A stretch of DNA of 64,000 nt. Source: Physella acuta. Its lineage: Eukaryota; Mollusca; Gastropoda; Physidae. Both the position numbers and the translations under genes were made by a program. The notes under the pieces were generated by a model that was not told the DNA's origin, did not search any database, and was given only the letters and a program-made list of their open reading frames with translations. Positions 1 to 12,737 of this stretch are shown piece by piece. Where the stretch lies: positions 62,001-126,000 of the forward strand of contig NW_026732992.1 of the NCBI RefSeq assembly GCF_028476545.1, written 5' to 3'. Positions within the stretch are counted from its first letter, which is position 1. Every line of letters begins with the position of its first letter.

Positions 1-222
1 CGTAGTTGGTACGTGGGTCAAGACATGAAGACAATGCAACACGACATTAAATTTTACTTAATTGGTCGCCTGATTAATTTTGTATGAATTAATTGAAATT
101 GAGTCCAAATTAGTAGACTGTCTCAAAAACTATTCCTCTCTATTCGACACGCGTCATCACGTTCAATGGGTGCACAATGGTTTTTAGTCATGTAACTATT
201 TTAAATAAAACATGTCAAGTAC

Positions 223-494
223 TAAAAAAAATCATAAAAAAAACGTTTAAATAACAAGCTTATGTAATAATGCACTAAAAAGTAGAAAATAAATTACAGA
301 CTACTATTTAAATAACTATAAGGAAAAGCGTGGGTGTCTTCCTTAACATTAGTAAAGGTATCCAATAGATACTAAAGTGACCCACGCTTTTCTTTATAGT
401 TATTTAAATAGTAGTGTAGGCCTATAATTTATTTTCTACTTTTTAGTGCATCATTACATAAAAGCTTGTTATTAAAACGTTTTTATGATTTTTT
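223..494. mobile_element. Foldback (long hairpin) element, MITE-like
   Basis: Two arms of about 110 bp (223-335 and 380-494) are near-perfect reverse complements around a loop of about 44 bp. Shared landmarks in mirror order are an ATCATAAAAA block, an AACAAGCTT block, a TAGAAAATAAATT block and GCGTGGGT at the loop. No open frame and no clear target-site duplication is visible because the flanks are A/T-rich. This shape fits a foldback or MITE-type DNA element or a recent inverted duplication; the family is not recognised. Confidence 0.6.
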
Positions 495-840
495 AAAAAT
501 TTAAGTAAATAAAAATGGATTAAAAATATTGTCTCTATCCCGAGTTGCCATCCCCCATAGTGTTATATAAGAATATTCGATAAAGTTTAGGGGAGATCAT
601 TACCGGTTTATTTATTTTTTTGTCAAATATCTAGAGAAGTAATTGGTACGAAGTGACGTAAAATCATCAATTTTAGTTTTAGTACAAAAATTAACACTTT
701 AAAGATACTACACAATGGGGATCAAGTCGAGTTTTTTAAATATATAGGCCTACATGTCTTATATTTCCATTTGAAGTTTATATATTAGATATATACATCT
801 ACATCTATACATCTCTAACTCTATATCTATATATAGGCCG

Positions 841-842
<2 letters not shown>

Positions 843-918
<76 letters not shown>

Positions 919-932
919 GTGTGTGTGTGTAT
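843..932. repeat. (TA)n followed by (TG)n microsatellite
   Basis: An uninterrupted TA dinucleotide run of about 70 bp passes into a short GT run. Similar TA runs recur at 7806, 11290, 23474 and 34189. No other function is visible. Confidence 0.95.
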
Positions 933-3098
933 TGTGGGTGTATTAGTGTGTCTATGAAGGATTGTTAAGCCTATAGAAGTAGTTTTATCATGGCCCCGCC
1001 CATTGTCTTGTCTTAAGGGCCAGTGCTAAATGTAAGCCCCGCCTCCCGCACGCGAGTTCTTTGTTAAACCTTGTGGAGCCTCTACCCCTGTCGTGGAGCC
1101 TCTACCCATGTTATCAGCACGGTCTAACGAGCTGTCCACCCTCCCACCCCCACCCCAGATTTAATTTAACACCTGCTGAACGTTGATAAGATTCTAGAGG
1201 TGGGTGAAGCGGGGTGAGGGTGGATTTAAAAGAATTTTTCTAAGTAAATGAAGTCTATCTTTTGATGATGTTGTTTACATGTAGGTTGCCTTTATATGGA
1301 AGAGTAGACAGACTGGTAAACAAAACTTTGGATATGGATGGAAGGATGAGAAATTCTGTCGGCCTATGAGAGTGTGTAAGTAAATAAGATTTGTATGAAT
1401 CTCGTCAACCCCACTAGCGTCCCCTGGCAGTATCGAGAAAGTCGTGTCCCCTGATCTAACTCGTCCAATGGTTGGCCTCATGTCCCAGCTTATCTTTCGC
1501 GCGACGGGTAAGCGAGTGATGTAAAGACGGAGACGGATTAGGTAAGTGGGGGAGGGGGGGGGGGGGAGGGAGGAGGGGTGAAGCGCGTCGCCCCCCCCCC
1601 CCCCCTTCCCTCTCCGAATCTTTTCTTTCTCCAAGCACTGGCCCACATCCACCGTCCCCCTCATTTACATACAGCTGGTAGCGGGCCTGACACGCTCCCG
1701 GAGCGGCAATGTTGCAAACTTCAGTGGCGGCTTGTTTACTGCCCTACGTCTGCGTCAACACAAGGAGAAAAGAAACAACAAGCACACGGCAAAACTCAAA
1801 GACTTATATGACCAGAATCATAGTCTCCAATCGTTTGGTTGCGGAACACTCTCAGGTTTACATATACAAATATGTGCGGGTATATGTGTGCTGTGGTGTG
1901 TGGCGGTAAAGTTCTGTTAACTTGTCCAAGTTTAAAAATGATTTCACTTGCGTACAGACATGAACCACACTCCTATGCTACTCCCTCTGTTAAAGAACAT
2001 TGGTCATATGGCGGGGCTCGATCCTAAAAACCAAAAGAAAACTTTCATCATGTTCATCCACTGGGTTGACCGTTAATTCTGTCAGTTATCACTGCAAGCA
2101 GTCTATAAACATGGTTGGTGTGTATGTGTGCCTAAGTAATCTATGCGTGTGTAAGTAATGTATGTGTGCGTGTATATCAATGCGTGTGTGTGAATATGTG
2201 TTTGCGTGTGTGTAATTTTATGCGCGCGAGTATGGATGTATGCGTGAGTGTGCATGTATTTTTGCTTGCGTGTACTTATGTGCATGCATGTCTGAATGCG
2301 TGCGTGTTTGTGTGTGCATTTATGCATGTGTAGAATTTTGTATATGTATGTGTGCTTATAATATCATGTACTTAAGAGCTAATGTGCACGCAACATTTCA
2401 CATATAAACTAGATAAATGATTTACAACTGTCGCTATTTTTAAATGAACTTCATGTACTCTTTCTGTCTGTTACGACGGGGGAGGGGGTAATGGGGAAAA
2501 TTGTTGAATTTTAGCTCAGATACAAATGACAATCAAAGCTCAATTTGTAACCACACGAATATCCATATTGACAACCACACGTATAACCTTACTGACAACC
2601 ACAAAAATACTCATATTTACCCCTTTTGACAACCACCTCCTGACACCCTTCCTCTGCCCCCCCCCCCCCCCCCTAATATACACAAACACACAAAGAGAAA
2701 GGATATTTCTCTGAACACACCTGTAAACAAAAGGTAGGTTTATCTGAACGCCCCGTCTATCAACTCGCGTGGCTGAGACGCTCCTTGGCTCGTGCCGACA
2801 TTCCATCCACCGCCCCCCAACCCCCGCCCCAATTTTAGCATTTTCACCACCGTTGATTTCATTAAATTTAAACCGAATCATTAAAAAAAACGGCCTCTTA
2901 TCTTTAGTTTGTTTTTATCCTAGAGGTGGAACGGGGAGGAGGAAGGGGGTTGAGTAGGAGGGTGGTGTTTGCTTTTAGAAGGGAGGGGTGCGACATAAGA
3001 GGTGGCCGAATGAGTGACACTGAGGGGTGCGGGGGGTCCGTGAAGTGTTTGACCAGATTTTAAGGTTTTGCAGTTTGCTGAGGTATTGAGTGACTCCA
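933..3098. other. Intergenic, no gene seen; low-complexity patches
   Basis: I see no supported coding sequence here. The stretch holds a G-run/C-run block at 1551-1607, an imperfect TG-rich tract at about 2113-2335 and a poly-C tract near 2658-2673. Short open frames in it are compositionally driven and show no family resemblance. Confidence 0.7.
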
Positions 3099-3099
3099 T

Positions 3100-3667
3100 G
3101 TAGTCAGTACCTTATGGAGTCAGTACCATATGGATTCAGAACCTTATGGTGTCAGTACCTTATGGTTTCAGTACCTAAAGGTGTCAGTACCTTATGGTGT
3201 CAGTACCTTATGGAGTCAGTACCTTATGGTGTCAGTACCTTATGGTGTCAGTACCTTATGGTTTCAGTACCTAAAGGTGTCAGTACCTTATGGTGTCAGT
3301 ACCTTATGGAGTCAGTACCTTATGGTGTCAGTACCTTATGGAGTCCGTACCTTATGGTGTCAGTACCTTATGGTGTCAGTACCTTATGGAGTCAGTACCT
3401 TATGGAGTCAGTACCTTATGGAGTCAGTACCTTATGGAGTCAGTACCTTATGGTGTCAGTACCTTATGGTTTCAGTACCTAAAGGTGTCAGTACCTTATG
3501 GTGTCAGTACCTTATGGAGTCAGTACCTTATGGTGTCAGTACCTTATGGAGTCCGTACCTTATGGTGTCAGTACCTTATGGTGTCAGTACCTTATGGTGT
3601 CAGTACCTTATGGTTTCAGTACCTTATGGAGTCAGTACCTTATGGAGTCAGTACCATATGGAGTTAG
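3100..3667. repeat. 16-bp minisatellite, about 35 copies
   Basis: The unit is GTCAGTACCTTATGGT with single-base variants (GGAGTC, GGTTTC, CCTAAAGG). The variants recur in blocks, which gives a higher-order pattern. Because 16 is not a multiple of 3 and the unit has no stop on the plus strand in any phase, the array is open in all three plus frames. Those long frames are repeat artefacts, not a protein. Confidence 0.95.
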
Positions 3668-3671
3668 TAGC

Positions 3672-3806
3672 TCAAAATGCCCACATTCAGCGACTAATGG
3701 GGTGAAAATGTCCACATTCAGCGACTAATGGAGTGAAAATGTCCACATTCAGCGACTAATGGAGTGAAAATGCCCACATTCAGCGACTAATGGAGTGAAA
3801 ATGCCC
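3672..3806. repeat. 31-bp tandem repeat, about 4 copies
   Basis: A 31-bp unit containing CCACATTCAGCGACTAATGG follows directly after the 16-bp array. The copies differ by one or two bases. Bases 3807-4164 after it hold only a short run of CCGACCCACC-type repeats near 3925-3972 and no gene. Confidence 0.9.
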
Positions 3807-4164
3807 TTGAAGTCCCACATGCCAGTAGCTGTATGAGTCATTGGGTGGTTGACAAGATAAAAATTAACAACAAACGACACGCGACACAACTGCTGGACGT
3901 TAACAAGCCGGAGTTATTCGCTCGACCCACCACCCCGACCCACCTCCCCGACCCACCACCCCGACCCACGACCCCACTACCCAACCTTCAACATTCTAGC
4001 CACGATACCCCCTATCCCCAGGGCTGGAAGAAAATATGATCCACACACTAACACCTACAAGTTTACAAGACACAATAAAATGAAGTGACATGACAAATGA
4101 CAAAGTGAAGGCTGAATTTGCTATTTTTTTCTAGTATTTTTTCATACTGTTATTTCAGTTAATG

Positions 4165-4800
4165 TGTTATGAGAGTAGGTGCCATGGGCGCGGGGTGTTA
4201 TGAGAGTAGGTGCCATGGGCGTGGGGTGTTATGAGAGTAGGTGCTATGGGGGTGGGGTGTTATGAGAGTAGGTGCTATGGGGGTGGGGTCTCAAAGGCAT
4301 GTAATATTATGAGCGTGGGGTGTTATGGGCAGAGGGTGTTATGGGCATGTAATGTTACGAGCGTGGGGTGTTATGGGCGTGGGGTGTTATGGGCGTGGGG
4401 TGTTATGAGCGTGGAGTGTTATAGGCGTTGGGGTCTCAAGGGCATGTAATGTTACGAGTGAGGGGTGTTATGGGCGTGGGGTGTTATGGGCGTGGGGTCT
4501 CAAGGTCATGTAATGTTATGAGTGAGGGTTGTTATGGGCGCGGGTGTTATGGGCGTGGGGTGTTATGGACGTGGGGTCTCAAGGGCATGTAATATTACGA
4601 GCGTGGGGTGTTACGAGCGTGGGGTGTTATGGGCGTGGGGTGTTATGGGCGTGGGTGTTATGGACGTGGGGTCTCAAGGGCATGTAATGTTACGAGCGTG
4701 TGGTGTTACGGGCTTGTCATGGGCGCAGAGTGTTATGGGGGTGGAGTGCCATGGGCAGGAATTTCATGGGGTGGAGTGTCCTGCACGAGCGTGAAGTGTC
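4165..4800. repeat. About 15-16-bp G-rich minisatellite with longer interspersed unit
   Basis: Copies of GGGCGTGGGGTGTTAT and variants alternate with a GGTCTCAAGGGCATGTAATG block about every 90-150 bp, so the array has a two-level organisation. It is G-rich on the plus strand. Open frames through it are repeat-derived. Confidence 0.9.
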
Positions 4801-6175
4801 ATATCGTATTGTATTACGTACTTTAAAAATACACTGTTACACGGTAGAGCCCGCACACTAATGTCGTGTTAAAGAAGGTCCCATTCTATTCCAGAAGGGA
4901 TAAACCATTTTTTTGTCTATTACATTTTTGACACCTGGTAGCTACAGTTTCTATTGCGACACGTTAATTAAATTTTTTGATCTTTCATTTAAAACACGTC
5001 GTAACTCGACACAGGAGTCGCCATTGGAAGTTCAACTTTCATCTCATGTGGTTTTCTATAGTGTGAATTCATATTTCTTTAAACTGTAATATTTCTTTCA
5101 AGTCTCTTCCTTCAACGGTGTCATAGTTATCTATATTTTAAAATCCTATTTCTTATAACTCTCAACCGTGTACCAGTAGGTCTGTACTTGAAGAAGATTG
5201 TCCTTACTCTAGCCGGTGTATAAAAACTCTGGTGCAAACAGTAGTCAACTACCCCGGGCTCTTCTCTTTGTTTTCTCCAGCCACCAACAAGCACGTATGG
5301 ACCAGAAGAAAAATCTTCTCCTCGTTGTTTCTGTTGGGCCAGATTTTTTAATACACATTTGGAATGTTTGTTGCCAGTTGGGCTAGCCCACGTGATACCC
5401 ACTTGTTCCATGCCAAGTGGGTGTCGCACCCAAACGCTTGATAGATTGGGAGGGTGACAAAGGGCCTGCCACTTGCCGGGCAATTCACTCCACCAGTAGA
5501 TGGTGGCACTCCACCGGTGAATGGTGGCACTCCACTGATAGATGGTGATTGATCGCAAACTTGGAGATTTAAACTTATACACAACTTTTTTAAAATCCTG
5601 CTCTGTTTTTTTTTCTTATTTCCTACCTTCAAAATTCTTTGAGCAGAACGACACGAGAAAATGAATATGCCGGATATTGGTCCTATACTCCGAGAGTTTA
5701 TTGGTAAACACCGTCTATCTGGCCAAGTGTAACAGCTTTGTACGGATCTGCTAGACTCATGAACAACATTTAGCACCGTTTTAATCCTAGGCTGGACTGC
5801 GGTCAACAACACTGAGGTGGGTGAGGCCAAGCGTCATTTGTCGTTGAGCAAGCACTTGTCTATATTGAGGACAATCATTCTTAAAGCGGCGTACAAGACA
5901 ATACGACACAAGGCCCCGCAGTGATTGAAGGATTGTTTTGGCCTTCTGTTTGTTCGAGTCATGGGAGCATCTGTATATTCGAGTCTTGGAGCAATCTAAA
6001 TGATCTAGTTTTGGAACCACAAGAAAAGTTTGAGTGCTGATAGTAATTGGTTCCAAGGCTAAAGTGAAAGAAACGTTCGAAATCTGGGACTCTACTGAAT
6101 ATACTTCTAGTAGTTGGAGTAGACGGACAACTTTTTTTTCGGATTCTGGAAGCACAGTGAAAGTAGTTCGAGTAC
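4801..6175. other. Intergenic, nothing recognised
   Basis: No supported gene, RNA or transposon is seen. A short tandem motif (about 13 bp, variants of CACTCCACCGGTGAATGGTGG) is present near 5488-5545. Confidence 0.6.
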
Positions 6176-6352
6176 ATGGACTACAATGTAAGTAGTTCGA
6201 GTACTTGGAACACAGTGACTGTAGTTCGATAACTGGGACCAAAGTGATTGTAGTTTGATTACTGGGACCACAGGGACTGTAGTTCGATAACTGGGACCAC
6301 AGTGACTGTAGTTCGATAACTGGGACCACAATGACTGTAGTGACTGTAGTTC
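6176..6352. repeat. 29-bp tandem repeat, about 6 copies
   Basis: The unit carries GTAGTTCGATAACTGGGACC with variants such as GTAGTTCGAGTACTTGG. It degrades toward its left end, so it is an older array. Bases 6353-6667 after it show no gene. Confidence 0.85.
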
Positions 6353-6667
6353 GAGCCTTGAGATCGCATAGCAGGCCACGGAGCCTGTCCTGACACTGTG
6401 AGAATGGCTGAGCGATGTGGCTGGGAGCTTGTCAGATGAAGATGTTGTGCCAACACCACACAAGTACCACTCTGATGTATGACCCACGGCTGGTGAAGCA
6501 GACGTCAATCTAGCGGACGATATGTGTACTGATTTAATTGTTCACAACGCCCGCTGGATTAGTCGCTTGATAAGCGGAGTGGAGTGGAGTGGCGTTTCTT
6601 CTCCTGGACAAGCACACGTCATTCTTACGCGATAACACGCACGCTTACAGCCCCACGCCCAGCACTT

Positions 6668-6845
6668 CAGTGATAACTGACCCGGATTGATCTCTGCCCC
6701 GGGTTGATCCCTGACCCGGGTTTATCCCTGACCCGGGTTGATCCCTGACCCGGGTTGATCCCTGACCCGGGTTGATCCCTGACCAGGATTGCTCCCTGAC
6801 CCGGGTTGATCCCTGACCTGGATTATCGTTTGACCCCGAGTGATG
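6668..6845. repeat. 17-bp tandem repeat, about 10 copies
   Basis: The unit is TGACCCGGGTTGATCCC with substitutions. The core CCCGGG is a perfect palindrome in most copies. Confidence 0.9.
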
Positions 6846-6924
6846 CCTAAAATCTAAGGGCTCGCCCAGATAAAAGTTAGATGCAGTGTCCTAGGGTGCT
6901 TGGTTTAGTTTAGTCGCTGCCTAA

Positions 6925-7196
6925 CACTGGCCTAGAGTGGCAGTGTGAGACTGACCTAGAGTAGCAGTGTGAGACTGGCCTAGAGTGGCAGTGTGAGACT
7001 GGCCTAGAGTGGCAGTGTGAGACTGGTCTAGAGTGATCTAGAGAGGCAGTGTGAGACTGGTCTAGAGAGGCAGTGTGAGACTGGCCTAGAGTGGCAGTGT
7101 GAGACTGGCCTAGAGTGGCAGCGTGAGACTGGCCTAGAGTGGCAGTGTGAGACTGGCCTAGAGTGGCAGTGTGAGACTGGCCTAGAGTGGCAGTGT
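6925..7196. repeat. 24-bp tandem repeat, about 11 copies
   Basis: Copies of CTAGAGTGGCAGTGTGAGAC plus a four-base linker run head to tail. Variants CTAGAGAGG and CTAGAGTGATCTAGAGAGG lie in the middle. Because 24 is a multiple of 3, the minus strand stays open across the array, which is not evidence for a protein. Confidence 0.92.
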
Positions 7197-7803
7197 ACCG
7201 CTGGTGAACACTACGACCACCGGTTTTGTTGGACAGGTTGCCTGCAGCTATCTGGTCCTCTACAGCTGTCGTAATGACATGACATTGTGTGGCATCAGTG
7301 GAGGCCACTACCGCGGATTACCTGCTAGAGTTAGGCACTAGGTGTCGGTAGAATTGTTATTTTAAAAAGATTGTTGAAGCATTATTGTAACAACAGTGGC
7401 TCGGGTTTCTGGACCAGGAAATTATTTTTTTTATTTGCAGGTGACAGCTATAATAAAAATCATTTGGCTCGGCGGGGAGTCTGGTAAGGTGGAGGGGGGG
7501 GTGGTACTGAGGGATGTTTAGCACATGGGGGTGGGGAACAAAGATAAACAAGAAAAAGGCTTTATTAGGAGTTTAAAATGTTTCTCTAGATTCCGCTTTT
7601 TAAAAAATTGCTTCTGGCCATAGTTCTTGGATAATTTTACTTAAAGTTATTGCCTGGTACTCCCAAATAAAGAAAGTGATTGGGTAAAATATTATAAATA
7701 TCTCCTATACATATCGTATAGATAGTATCAATTAGCTTTATTAACTGTGCCTGTCCAGCGATAACGTCGAGAAATGTCTTTTAATCTACATTAAAGTAAG
7801 CAC

Positions 7804-7805
<2 letters not shown>
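7197..7805. other. Intergenic, nothing recognised
   Basis: No supported gene or repeat family is seen. A short G-run lies near 7493-7502. Confidence 0.6.
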
Positions 7806-7868
<63 letters not shown>

Positions 7869-7884
7869 GTGTGTGTGTGTGTGC
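7806..7884. repeat. (TA)n then (GT)n microsatellite
   Basis: An uninterrupted TA run of about 60 bp ends in a short GT run. Confidence 0.95.
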
Positions 7885-8960
7885 GCGTTTCTATATCTAT
7901 CTATGTGTATACACTCCGGGTTTTTTTCACGAACTATTTAGTCAGTTGTTAAATGCAGGTGATAGCACTAAATCTGTTTATGACAATATTTCTCTCCCAG
8001 CCCACCTGGAAAAACTTGGTACGAGTCACTCCATGATCATTCTTCTCTTGCACCTGGGGAGGTGGGGGGAGGGGATATGTTTACCTAACTCTTCAAGTCT
8101 TTTGCCGCCTGCAGCAGTTGAACGCGCGACCTCCATGACCAAGAGTCCTCAGACCTTTATATGGCGCATCTTACGGGGATTCCCGCTTATCTGGGTTGGC
8201 TCAAGTATAATATCACAGTTGTGATGGTGCCCTTTGACCTACGTCAACTATCACTTTAATGTGCAACATATCATACAGGAATACATCCGGCATTCGGTTA
8301 TACGCTTGTCCTATGACTACAACCTACCAAGTCTTAAGACAAGTAACAGCACAATGATCCATCTTAAGCATCACAGAGACAATATAACTCGTCTGTGACA
8401 CACCAGGACAATGTAGCTAGTTTGGTACTAAGACCGTAGTCTGAGCCTCACAGCTATCTCAGTTTGAAGACGTACACTAAACCTATGATCTATGATAGGG
8501 GTCTTTTTTTCACCTGGGTGAAAAGATAACTTTACACCGGTCATGTCAGTTACAGGGCTGTTTGAGTGATTCAATATGGAGGTGTTTTATGCCATGAAAA
8601 AATTGCCTCACTTACCCAAAGTTTGACTAGATTTTAATGAAGGAACGGGTCAACACTTGATGAAGGAACCGGTCACTGGTTGAAGAAAGTGGTCAATTTG
8701 ATGACTACGGTCAACTTGATGAAGCTGTTCACGGATGCCTGAGTGGATTCTTGATATTAACTTGAGTATCTGTAAACAATAAACCATAAAAGATTTCTAT
8801 TATTAAAGGTATAGAAAAGTAAACATTTTGATTATAATTTTCTAGGCTGAAGTTTTTAACACCAGACCACATATCCCTAATGTCCAACCCATATACTCCT
8901 ACTGATCAGCCCATACAACATAAATTTAGTATTTACATACACTTTATTGTTATCTACACA
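7885..8960. other. Intergenic, nothing recognised
   Basis: No supported gene. A few degenerate copies of GATGAAGGAACGGGTCA lie near 8636-8720. A B-box-like word near 8115-8128 on the minus strand is too weak to call a tRNA or SINE. Confidence 0.6.
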
Positions 8961-9395
8961 TGCTCTCTCTCTCTCTCTCTCTCTGGTTTTTTAGCTCCAT
9001 CCCACACACATGTCTAGTTTAGATCCAACCAACGCACATGTCTAGTTTAGCTCCAACCCACACATTTCTAGTTTAGCTCCAACCCACCCACATGTCTAGT
9101 TTAGCTCCAACCCAAACACACATGTCTAGTTTAGCTCCAACCCACACATGTCTAGTTTAGCTCCAGCCCACACACATGTCTAGTTTAGCTCCAACCCACA
9201 CACACGTGTCTAGTTTAGCTCCAACCCAAACACATTTCTAGTTTAGCTCCAACCCACACACATGCCTAGTTTAGCTCCAGCCCACACACACATGTCTAGT
9301 TTAGCTCCAACCCACACACACATGCCTAGTTTAGCTCCAACCCACACACGTCTAGAGCTTAGCTCCAACCCACAAACACATGTCTAGTTTAACTC
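8961..9395. repeat. (CT)n tract followed by about 27-bp minisatellite
   Basis: A CT run at 8961-8984 is followed from 8998 by about 14 copies of a unit containing TGTCTAGTTTAGCTCCAACC with a variable number of CA steps between copies. The CA steps make unit length vary. Confidence 0.92.
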
Positions 9396-10019
9396 AATCT
9401 CATATCTCTATCTGCCAGACATTAAAGCACCTCTCCCCTCGCCACTAAGTCAACAGACCGGCCCTCGCATATATTCCCCATTGTATTGAGCATTTTTGGG
9501 TCATAAAATACAAGTTATAGAGCGGGGTAAGTGGTCCCTCCAATCTACAGCAGTGCTGGCACTACAGCCGTAGACAAACAAATGCTCGGCCTGTATTCTA
9601 CACTTGTGACAACAAGATTGCCTGTTTTCTCCAACAAGATTGCCTGTTTTCTCCCAACCGATTGACGCCAGTGTCCCCGTTGGCGCCCCTGATACGGGAC
9701 TTCCGGTTGACATCTATACGTACTCCTACTATTGGTTTTAGTGTCGCACTAAATGTAAGGTGAAGCCGGGTGGTGGTAAAATAAAATACAAGCGCAAATA
9801 TCAGCATTCATTGGCTAAGTCTAAATGTCTTTCTGTAAATAAGACGGGTGTCACGTGTATGTGTGTCAATAGGTCAGGGAGCTACGTGCACGTGAACTTT
9901 TCAAACAACGGTCAATATCACAGGACACCCCTGCGGTCTAGTAGTACATTATACATGTACTATAGACAGGCTTTTTTTCTTTTTAATCGTGTCTTTAGCT
10001 AAAGCAGGGGGTACGAGGA
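9396..10019. other. Intergenic, nothing recognised
   Basis: No supported coding region or repeat family. A 22-bp direct duplication (about 9614-9655, containing TTGCCTGTTTTCTCC) is the only local structure. Confidence 0.6.
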
Positions 10020-10215
10020 CCACGTAAAGGATCACAGAGAGGGTCACACAAAGATCACATAAAGGATTACAGGGGGGGGGATCACACAAAGATCATACAA
10101 ATGATCACAGAGAGGATCACACAAAGATCACATAAAGGATTACAGGGGGGATCACACAAAGATCATACAGGGAATCACATAGGGATCACACCAGGCATCT
10201 CAGAGAAGATCAGAC
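10020..10215. repeat. Degenerate GATCACA-rich tandem repeat
   Basis: Words of the type GGATCACACAAAGATCACAT recur with irregular spacing, with G-runs between some copies. Bases 10216-11289 after it hold no gene; a short GGGGTAAATGGCA-type direct repeat lies near 10289-10382. Confidence 0.8.
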
Positions 10216-11287
10216 AAAGCTTTGCTTTGTATTTAATCTCTAACACTTTGATTTTAGTCTTTTGCGAAATTAGTTATATCTTTACACGGGGTAAATGGCA
10301 TAATTATGGTAACATGGGCTGACATCATTAGGGTAACATGGGGTAAATAACAACATTATTAGGGTAACGAGGGGTAAATGGCAAGACTATTTCTTCTCAT
10401 AACTATGTAGACAACGTCAGCAAATAGGTTAATTTTAATAGTGAATTTTATTTACAATTTTAAATAAAATATTCTAAGCGAATTTAAAGTTTTGTCGAAG
10501 TTTGCCAACTTTATACCTCCATAGCTATTAATGTTTAAATCGATAGTACGTTATTTTACTTCTCCCAACAATGATTTCGATGTTTTCATAAGTGTACCCA
10601 CCCTTCTCATTCCCCAAACCTTTTACCCTCGAGCTTTGTCCACTGAGGCGAATCCATTAATGCTTGCTGGACCCTCTAAACGGGTTTTACCATTTGCCTT
10701 TGATACTTTCAAACAAATATTTCGCTTTCTTCTGGAAATTCCCGATATTGCGGTAATCCCCTTTAGCACTTGAGCTGCGAGAAGAAAAAGGTGAAGAAAA
10801 TTTTAAAAAAACCGGCTATGACGAAGACCGTCTAACACATGGCTGGGTAGTTACAGTCAAGTCTTGACTCTCAGGTTTCATCTGGCCATCATATCCGGTG
10901 TTGTTGTAATACGGGCTGGTCAGTCCAGGTATGTGTGGCATTTGCCACTTTCGATAAACTCGTGTCCACAGCAACGTGTGCCAGCTATAAAAGCTCTTTA
11001 CATGTGTCCACGGGGTTGAGAGGCGGCAGGGGTGTGTTAGGAAAGTGAAACCGATAAAATCTCTTTCCATTTACAGCTTTGTTATTGTATACGAGGTGAT
11101 CGCTTTCTTTTAAGTCAAACATTCAATGGAAACCATTTTTTTTTCTCGCGCTTTATCAGACTTAGCATATCACAGCAGAATATAATGTCGGACTCGGGGA
11201 AATATGCATACGTATAGTATACATGTGTTAAAACCCTTTTGCGTAAACAGAAAATGGTCATTGGGGTGTTACATTTTCCCCATGTAG

Positions 11288-11289
<2 letters not shown>

Positions 11290-11351
<62 letters not shown>
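11290..11351. repeat. (TA)n microsatellite
   Basis: Pure TA dinucleotide run of about 62 bp. Confidence 0.95.
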
Positions 11352-11359
<8 letters not shown>

Positions 11360-12737
11360 TAATACTGCACAATTTTTGTTTTCCTAACGTACATAGAATA
11401 TTTTGAAATGTTAAACATAAAGAGACACGAGTTCAACGTCGCTGGTATTTCCTTGTTATTGGGCGCCCCCCCCCCCCCCCCACTCAACACCCTCTCTGCC
11501 TACGCCAATTGTCCAACCATCAACCAACCAACCAGTCGAACCAATCAACCAGCCAACCAATCCAAACAACAAGTAGACGCCCTAATCAGTGTGGTTTGAC
11601 TATTGTGTGAGCTGTGTGGTTTGACTATTGTGTGAGCAGCTTATCTTCTGATTCCCTTCAAACACAGACACCTGACTCTCGTTCGTGGAGCGCTTTACAA
11701 TCCAGGAGGCGAAAAATACAACAGACATGTACAATATAATAAATATACAAATGTAGGCACATTTTCAAATAATAATAACGTCTTATTTCCTGATGATCGA
11801 ATGATCGATATAAAAATGACGTGTATCTTGTCGAACATTACTGGGTTTACAGTCTATACGTTTTCTGATAAATCTAAGTTTTTTAAAATCTAAGTGTTCA
11901 CTTTAAATACCGAATCCCTTTATTATAAATGAAACTAGTGATATATTTAGTAATAAAAATGTATCTTTATTACTAACACTAATAATTAACTACGAGTAAA
12001 TAAGCATTAAAATGCTTTGTGCCCTTTGAATACAAAACTCAACTTGTCTCGGCTGAACTATAAAGATTGTGAACTGTCTGTAAGTGAAGTTGGGAAGGCG
12101 GCCAGTCATATGGGTTTTCAAAGGAAGAGCTGGGACACAAAAAAAAGGAAACCACTGGCCCGGACTTGTGTGTTTAGCTATCTGTCGATGACTGAGTTAT
12201 CTGTTGCTACTATCTTTCGACTGATTAACGACGACATATTTATCCAAGACTACCATTCTAGCCACGAGCCAAATCACCAGCGGGGATGGGGGGCAACTCA
12301 CATCAAAGGCCGGTTGTGTTTTTGAGAGATAATACTATTGACTGAATATTATTTCCTGCTAGCTGCGTCTCTAGTTGCCAAGAGAGAGGTCGCTTGTTGT
12401 TGAATGGGATTATGTTCCCACTCGACTAGAGGCGCTCCCTGCTGGTTGCTTCCTGTCTTTAGTGTAGGTAAACATGGAGCTATTTTAGTCGACCATCTTC
12501 CCTCATAAGTCCAGACATCACATGCCATAATTTGACAACAAAAGCTTTTTTTCCAAGTATTATTTGTTCTTCTCCAATCTCTCAGATCTCACTGTATACG
12601 TAGACCTAGGCGCCCTCATCTAGAAGGGCTGCCACTGGATCTCAAACTGTGCAATAGTCATTAGCCCCCGTAATATACACCAGCCTATTTATCTTTAAGC
12701 CCCGATCTTCCAGCAGTTTAAAGTTTAAGAGTAAAAT
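11352..12737. other. Intergenic, nothing recognised
   Basis: No supported gene. A poly-C tract lies at about 11466-11481, and a short direct repeat (GTGTGGTTTGACTATTGTGT) at 11588-11635. Confidence 0.6.

Noticed and set aside
8090-8165. Minus-strand B-box-like word near 8120
   Set aside because: A single weak match without a supporting A box or repeat body.
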